A model generated the notes under the pieces. It saw only the letters and a program-made list of their open reading frames with translations, did not search any database and was not told the DNA's origin. DNA of 32,110 bases from Yinghuangia elevatio (GTDB lineage Bacteria; Actinomycetota; Actinomycetes; Streptomycetales; Streptomycetaceae): assembly GCF_040649515.1 (NCBI RefSeq), contig NZ_JBEZFP010000107.1, positions 1 through 32,110 on the forward strand, read 5' to 3'. Position 1 is the first letter of the stretch, and every line of letters starts with the position of its first letter. The position numbers and the translations under genes are program-made. Below are positions 26,264 to 32,110 of the stretch, in pieces.

Positions 26264-27709
26264 TCAGCCGATGCCCTGGCGGTCCGGCTGCAACGCGAAC
26301 GCCCGGTCGGGCACGTCGCGGTACGCCGCCTCGACGGCCTCCCGCAGCAGCGTCTTCTGTCGCTCGAGCGGGGCCCTGCGGTGAGCGGGGGCGATCGCCA
26401 AGAGGTCGTCCAGCGACGCCGCCAGCCGCCGGGTCACCTGCGGTGAACCCGCCCCGAACAGCCGTGTCTCGGTGTACGCGAGGTCGACCACGTCCGACCA
26501 TTCCGGCACCGCCTCGATGACGCGTACCGCGCCTTTGCGGTCGCAGTGCGCACGGGTGCCCAGCGGCAGCCGTACGGCCGCGACCAGCAGCAGGTGGATG
26601 CGGTCGAACGCGTTCACGGCCGTGGTCGGATCGTTGACAGCCGGCGACAACGCCCGCGCCGAGATGTCGGACAACTGCCGGAAGCCGAACGCGAAGTCCT
26701 GGTGCATGTTGCGCTCGGTGCCCAGGTGCAGCGCCCGGGCGAGCTCGAACGGCGGCGGAACCGGGTCGCCGCCGTACACCTCGACCAGAGGGGTTCCGTT
26801 GACGAGGAAGTCACCCACCCGGGCGACGAGTTTGACGACGCAGTCGTGCCGCCGCGCGACCCGTGCCAGCCGGTTCACGTCGACGTAGCGCAGGACGCCG
26901 CCCGGCCCCCAGTAGTCGACGACGGCGACCGGCACGCCCATCTCGCCCTGGTCCGCGCCGTGTTCGAGGTACCACAGCTCGCGGGCGGTCTCGCCTGCCA
27001 CGGTGGCGATCACGTGGGTGACGCGCATCATGCGCAGCGTCGAGTCGACGTACACGACGAACAGCACCAGACAGGCGATGACAAGGCCCATCGCGATGAA
27101 CGACGAGATGAACGGCTTGGCCTCCTCCGCCGTGAAGCGGCCCTTCTGCACGCGCAGCGCGAACAGGAACGTGCACAGGAACAGCGCGAAGGTGATCTTG
27201 GTGACGCGGTTGCGCACGTACAGGCGGATCACGCGCGGCGTGAAGCTGGACGCCATTTGCAGCGCCACCAGCGTGATCGAGAAGACGACGCCGATGAACG
27301 TCAGCATCGCCGAACTGATCGTGCCGATGACCGTCGCGCCCGCGCCGCCGACGTTGTCGATGTACTCCAGCAGGCTGCTGTCGTCGGTGTCCACGGCGTG
27401 GTCGTGGATCTCGGCGTCGATCGTCAGCGTCAGGGTGGCCAGGAAGAACCCGCACGCCAATCCGACGACGGGGGCGAACAGGAACGAGTCGCGCAGGCGT
27501 TCGCGAAGCGTCGGGAACGCCCGCCGCCGCGGCGCCCGCGGCAGCACCCGCCACTGCGGCGCCGGCACCCGCACAGGCCCCACCCCGGGCCCTGCCTCGG
27601 ATCCCGCCCCAGGTCCCGCCCCAGGTCCCGCCGTAGGCCGCGGCGCGTGCTCCCGCGACGCACCGCCGCCCGCCCCGCCGTCCGCGCCGCCGTCCGCCCC
27701 GTCGCCCAT
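26264..27709 (-). CDS. DUF2254 family membrane protein
   Basis: 481 residues. The first 60 are a Gly/Ala/Pro-rich cytoplasmic tail. Four membrane segments follow (FLFAPVVGLACGFFLATLTL, VIGTISSAMLTFIGVVFSITL, KITFALFLCTFLFAL, SSFIAMGLVIACLVLFVVYV). The family signature QMASSFTPRVIRLYVRNR and the soluble part with HQDFAFGFRQLSDISARALS and NDPTTAVNAFDRI support DUF2254, a broadly distributed membrane family without known function. The ATG has no clear Shine-Dalgarno. A 12-bp inverted repeat lies 16 bp upstream. It follows the GH15 gene in the same direction. Confidence 0.92.
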   Translation of the reverse strand: MGDGADGGADGGAGGGASREHAPRPTAGPGAGPGAGSEAGPGVGPVRVPAPQWRVLPRAPRRRAFPTLRERLRDSFLFAPVVGLACGFFLATLTLTIDAEIHDHAVDTDDSSLLEYIDNVGGAGATVIGTISSAMLTFIGVVFSITLVALQMASSFTPRVIRLYVRNRVTKITFALFLCTFLFALRVQKGRFTAEEAKPFISSFIAMGLVIACLVLFVVYVDSTLRMMRVTHVIATVAGETARELWYLEHGADQGEMGVPVAVVDYWGPGGVLRYVDVNRLARVARRHDCVVKLVARVGDFLVNGTPLVEVYGGDPVPPPFELARALHLGTERNMHQDFAFGFRQLSDISARALSPAVNDPTTAVNAFDRIHLLLVAAVRLPLGTRAHCDRKGAVRVIEAVPEWSDVVDLAYTETRLFGAGSPQVTRRLAASLDDLLAIAPAHRRAPLERQKTLLREAVEAAYRDVPDRAFALQPDRQGIG

Positions 27710-27725
27710 CGCCCCATTAGGGCAC

Positions 27726-27766
27726 GCGCCGACGGAGCATGCCCTGCGCTGCTACTCCGTCGGCGC
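27726..27766 (-). terminator. 12-bp inverted repeat between GH15 and DUF2254 genes
   Basis: GCGCCGACGGAG (27726-27737) and CTCCGTCGGCGC (27755-27766) are perfect complements with a 17-nt loop. It could be a terminator of the GH15 transcript, or an operator or attenuator for the DUF2254 gene, whose start is at 27709. Confidence 0.55.
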
Positions 27767-27808
27767 ACCCGTTTGCGGCGATCGGGTGAAGGCCGGGTGC
27801 CGGGGGAT

Positions 27809-27831
27809 GCGTACGGCTCGCCGCCGTACGC
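27809..27831 (-). terminator. hairpin just after the GH15 stop
   Basis: GCGTACGGC (27809-27817) pairs with GCCGTACGC (27823-27831), loop of 5 nt, ending 6 bp beyond the GH15 stop codon on the minus strand. Likely terminator; no U-tract. Confidence 0.6.
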
Positions 27832-27836
27832 CCGTC

Positions 27837-29789
27837 TCAGGACCGTCCGCCGGCCTGCCCGTCGGGGTGTTCCGCGGCCGCAGCGGCCACTGTGGGGGCC
27901 TCGGACGCGTCGGGGGTGGTGGGGGACTGCTGGAGGTGGCGGCGGTCGTTGGGGTGGCGGGGTGGCTCGGGCTTCTGCTGGTCCTGCTGCCACAGGGTGG
28001 TCAGGCGCAGCGCGGTGTCGATCAGCGGCACGTGGCTGAAGGCCTGCGGGAAGTTGCCGACCTGGCGCTGGAGGCGCGGGTCCCACTCCTCGGCGAGCAG
28101 GCCGAGGTCGTTGCGGAGCGCGAGGAGGCGTTCGAACAGTTCGCGGGCCTCGTCGACGCGGCCGATCATGGCGAGGTCGTCGGCGAGCCAGAACGAGCAG
28201 GCCAGGAAGGCGCCCTCGTCGCCGGGGAGGCCGTCGAGGCCGATGCCGTCGCCGTGGGTCGGGTAGCGGCGCACGAAGCCGTCCTCGGTCAGCTCGTGCT
28301 GGATCGCCTCGATGGTGCCCACCACGCGCTTGTCGTCGGCGGGCAGGAAGCCGACCTGCGGTATGAGCAGGAGCGCGGCGTCCAGTTCGCGTGAGCCGTA
28401 GTACTGCGTGAAGGTGTTGCGCTCGGCGTCGTAGCCGTATTCGCACACCTCGTGGTGGATCTCGTCGCGGACGGTGCGCAGTTGGTCGAGGGTGGCCTCG
28501 GTCGCGCCGGTGCCGTCGAGGGTGTCGGTCTCCAGCATGCGGATGGTGCGGTCGACCGCGACCCAAGCCATGACCTTGGAGTGCACGAAGTGGCGGCGGG
28601 GGCCGCGGACTTCCCAGATGCCCTCGTCGGGGGTGCGCCAGTGGTCCCCGACGAAGTCCATGAGCCGCAGTTGCAGCTGGTGCGCGTTGCCGTGGCCCTC
28701 CATGCCGGCCAGGCGGCCGTGGTGGAGGGCGTCGACGACCTCGCCGTAGACGTCGAGCTGGAACTGCTCGGCGGCGGCGTTGCCGATGCGGACCGGGCTG
28801 GAGTTCTCGTAGCCGGGGAGCCAGGTGGCCTCGTACTCGGTGAGGCGGCGCTCGCCGCCCACGCCGTACATGATCTGGAGGTTCTCGGGGTCGCCCGCGA
28901 CGGCCCGCAGGAGCCACTCGCGCCAGGCCTTGGCCTCTTCGAGGAAGCCGGTGCGCACCAGGGCGGAGAGGGTCATGGCGGCGTCGCGCAGCCACGTGTA
29001 GCGGTAGTCCCAGTTGCGTACGCCGCCCATGTCCTCGGGCAGCGAGGTGGTGGGGGCGGCGACGATGCCGCCGGTCGGGGCGTACGTGAGGGCCTTGAGG
29101 GTGATCAGCGACCGCACGACGGCGTCGCGCCACGGGCCCCGGTAGGTGCAGCGGTCGACCCAGTCCTGCCAGAACCGCTCGGTGTCCTCGAGGACTTCCT
29201 CGGCGTCGGTGGTCAGCGGGGCGTCGACGTGCGAGGGCCACCAGTTGAGGATGAACGCGTGGCGCTCGCCGGGGCCGACGGTGACGTCCGCGTAGGTGGT
29301 CATGCCGCGCCCGTACGCCTCGGCCTCGCTCTGCAGCCACACCGAGTCGGGGCCGGCGACGGCGACGGTTCGGCCGTCCGGGTGACGTCGCACCCAGGGG
29401 ACGACCTTGCCGTAGTGGAAGCGCATGCGTATCTCGGAGCGCACCGGGACGTGCCCGGAGATGCCCTCGACGATGCGCACGATGGTCGGTGCGCCGATGA
29501 GTTCGTCGGAGGGCGGCATGAAGTCGATGACGCGTACGGAGCCGCGCGGGGTGTCCCACTCGGACTCCAGGATCAGCGAGTCGCCCCGGTAGCGGCGGCG
29601 GGCGGCCTGGCCGCCGGACAGCGGCGCGATGCGCCAGTAGCCGTTCTCCTCGGTGCCCAGGAGGCCCGCGAAGACGGCGGGGGAGTCGAAGCGGGGAAGG
29701 CAAAGCCAGTCGACGGAGCCGTCGCGGCTCACCAGGGCCGCGGTCTGCATGTCCCCGATGAGGGCGTAGTCCTCGATGCGATTGCTCAC
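27837..29789 (-). CDS. GH15 glycoside hydrolase (glucoamylase/trehalase-like)
   Basis: 650 residues, predicted cytosolic because there is no signal peptide. The N-terminal beta domain starts IEDYALIGDMQTAALVSRDG and has VDWLCLPRFDSPAVFAGLLG. The (alpha/alpha)6 domain has NWDYRYTWLRDAAMTLSAL (about 254-272), DEGIWEVRGPRRHFVHSK (from about 386, first catalytic Glu in WEVRG) and LLAEEWDP...GNFPQAFSHVPLI (second catalytic Glu). Actinobacterial members include the mycobacterial trehalase; others hydrolyse alpha-1,4 or alpha-1,6 glucans. GTG 29789 follows AGGACGG at about 10 nt. The upstream region carries palindromes that suggest control by a sugar-responsive repressor. Confidence 0.93.
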   Translation of the reverse strand: MSNRIEDYALIGDMQTAALVSRDGSVDWLCLPRFDSPAVFAGLLGTEENGYWRIAPLSGGQAARRRYRGDSLILESEWDTPRGSVRVIDFMPPSDELIGAPTIVRIVEGISGHVPVRSEIRMRFHYGKVVPWVRRHPDGRTVAVAGPDSVWLQSEAEAYGRGMTTYADVTVGPGERHAFILNWWPSHVDAPLTTDAEEVLEDTERFWQDWVDRCTYRGPWRDAVVRSLITLKALTYAPTGGIVAAPTTSLPEDMGGVRNWDYRYTWLRDAAMTLSALVRTGFLEEAKAWREWLLRAVAGDPENLQIMYGVGGERRLTEYEATWLPGYENSSPVRIGNAAAEQFQLDVYGEVVDALHHGRLAGMEGHGNAHQLQLRLMDFVGDHWRTPDEGIWEVRGPRRHFVHSKVMAWVAVDRTIRMLETDTLDGTGATEATLDQLRTVRDEIHHEVCEYGYDAERNTFTQYYGSRELDAALLLIPQVGFLPADDKRVVGTIEAIQHELTEDGFVRRYPTHGDGIGLDGLPGDEGAFLACSFWLADDLAMIGRVDEARELFERLLALRNDLGLLAEEWDPRLQRQVGNFPQAFSHVPLIDTALRLTTLWQQDQQKPEPPRHPNDRRHLQQSPTTPDASEAPTVAAAAAEHPDGQAGGRS

Positions 29790-29866
29790 GCGGAATCCGT
29801 CCTGCCGACGTACGGCCGTCGCGCTGTTCAGAGGCGGGTGTGGTGTTCAGGCGGTGCAGAAGGGTG

Positions 29867-29910
29867 TTGTTCGAAAAGGTGCTGTTCACCGGGTGAAAAG
29901 CGTTCGACAA
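29867..29910. promoter_or_regulatory. nested palindromes upstream of GH15 gene
   Basis: CTGTTCACC-G-GGTGAAAAG (29882-29900) is an imperfect palindrome (8 of 9 pairs). It is flanked almost concentrically by TTGTTCGAA (29867-29875) and TTCGACAA (29903-29910). TGTTCA recurs at 29825, 29844 and 29883. Probable operator for the GH15 gene about 80-120 bp from its start. Confidence 0.45.
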
Positions 29911-30159
29911 GCCGTGCAGATGTGAAATTCGGGGGTCGTCCGCCGGGCGCCCCGCCGACCCCCGGCGGTCGCTGCGGACCCTTGATCAGGGTAGTCCACG
30001 TGAGTCGGTCATGAGACCCGCTCCGTGACTCTGCGTGGCCTTCGTGAGGGACTTCACCCTTAACTGTCCGGTTTTTCTGCTATTTGTCACAGCGGTTGGG
30101 CTGCGGCGGTCACGCTCCGAATATGCCGGATCGTCCTCCGTGGTGACGGCCTCGCCTAC

Positions 30160-30188
30160 GGGACGTTGTCGCCGCTCGCTGTTACTCT
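30160..30188 (+). promoter_or_regulatory. candidate pyrG promoter
   Basis: GGGACG (30160-30165), 17-nt spacer, TACTCT (30183-30188). The -10 fits TANNNT; the -35 is weak. Transcription would start around 30195, leaving a leader of about 110 nt. Confidence 0.35.
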
Positions 30189-30219
30189 GGTCTCCCGTGG
30201 ACTTCTAGGGACTCTCCAA

Positions 30220-30297
30220 ACCTCTTTGTCGAGGTGCCCTCTTGTCGAGGTGGAGCCTCCCCGTCGAATTCCCTCCTCGAATCACGACCCACGGGAG
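30220..30297 (+). promoter_or_regulatory. structured pyrG leader
   Basis: Alternating complementary blocks: CCTC (30221-30224), GAGG (30231-30234), CCTC (30238-30241), GAGG (30247-30250), CCTC (30256-30259). TTGTCGAGGTG is a direct repeat at 30226-30236 and 30242-30252. CTCCC in the last block can pair with the Shine-Dalgarno GGGAG (30293-30297). Alternative foldings could hide or expose the ribosome binding site. Confidence 0.4.
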
Positions 30298-30304
30298 CCC
30301 CTCC

Positions 30305-32047
<1,743 letters not shown>

Positions 32048-32088
32048 CGGCAGCCCACGCCCGACGCGCACCGAACACGGAGCGGGGG

Positions 32089-32110
32089 CGGCACCGGACG
32101 TCCGGTGCCG
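32089..32110 (+). terminator. probable pyrG terminator, cut by the window end
   Basis: CGGCACCGGAC (32089-32099) and GTCCGGTGCCG (32100-32110) are perfect complements 41 bp after the pyrG stop. The palindrome touches the window edge, so its full extent and any U-tract are unseen. Confidence 0.6.

Larger units (their letters stand above)
29790..30304. other. 515-bp divergent control region, GH15/pyrG
   Basis: No gene seen. The left part (29820-29910) holds palindromes and three TGTTCA boxes for the GH15 gene; 30060-30095 is unusually T-rich; 30160-30188 is the likely pyrG promoter; 30220-30297 is the structured pyrG leader. Confidence 0.65.

Noticed and set aside
27430..29910. 826-codon minus-strand frame overlapping the GH15 gene
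   Set aside because: Same strand but a different frame from GH15; an Arg/Pro-rich shadow without motifs.

Overview
The window is a piece of a high-GC actinobacterial chromosome. It most resembles Streptomyces and its relatives: G/C-rich third codon positions, many GTG and TTG starts, and the tlyA-nadK-recN-steA-steB ... pyrG gene order that is also known in a shorter form in Mycobacterium and Corynebacterium. The genus cannot be fixed from sequence alone. No transposase, integrase, phage gene, tRNA or CRISPR array was seen, so this is core chromosome rather than an accessory island.

Layout. Bases 1-140 are the 3' end of a 5S rRNA and the terminator of its rrn operon. Directly downstream is a 919-residue protein with a very long repetitive RGG/RDD/YGDR region, a TPR-like core and a highly acidic tail (291-3050). 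A converging gene encodes a DUF6777-type lipoprotein with three Ig-like repeats. A non-coding stretch with an AT-rich palindrome and a possible 40-residue membrane peptide follows, then a DUF1015 protein (minus strand). From 7089 come a TPR protein translationally coupled to a HAD phosphatase, an SCP2-like protein (minus) and a coiled-coil protein with a histone-H1-like Lys/Ala/Pro tail. Next is a TetR repressor divergent from a UvrA2-like ABC ATPase, the pairing expected of a drug or DNA-damage resistance module.

From 13879 to 18628 run a VOC protein, a small conserved protein, tlyA, nadK and recN (rRNA methylation, NADP supply, DNA repair). After a gap carrying eight degenerate 11-bp tandem repeats comes an envelope and cell-division block: steA, steB and a MraY/WecA-like transferase homologue, each overlapping the next by 4 nt, then murJ and a GT4 glycosyltransferase (8-nt overlap). 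Lipid-linked sugar synthesis, flipping and division-ring functions are thus adjacent. The right end holds a small Pro-tailed membrane protein, a DUF2254 membrane protein, a GH15 glucoamylase/trehalase-like enzyme and pyrG (CTP synthase), which has a structured leader and a TTG start.

Several genes (5485, DUF1015, tetR, steA, 25392) show a TANNNT hexamer 6-8 nt before the start codon, the pattern of leaderless transcription common in actinobacteria. The points most worth following up are the rrn-adjacent RGG/TPR protein, the H1-tailed coiled-coil protein, the TetR/UvrA2 pair, the 11-bp repeat array before steA, the SteAB-MraY-like-MurJ-GT block and the alternating complementary blocks in the pyrG leader. 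No defence-type or otherwise clearly novel multi-gene system was recognised.
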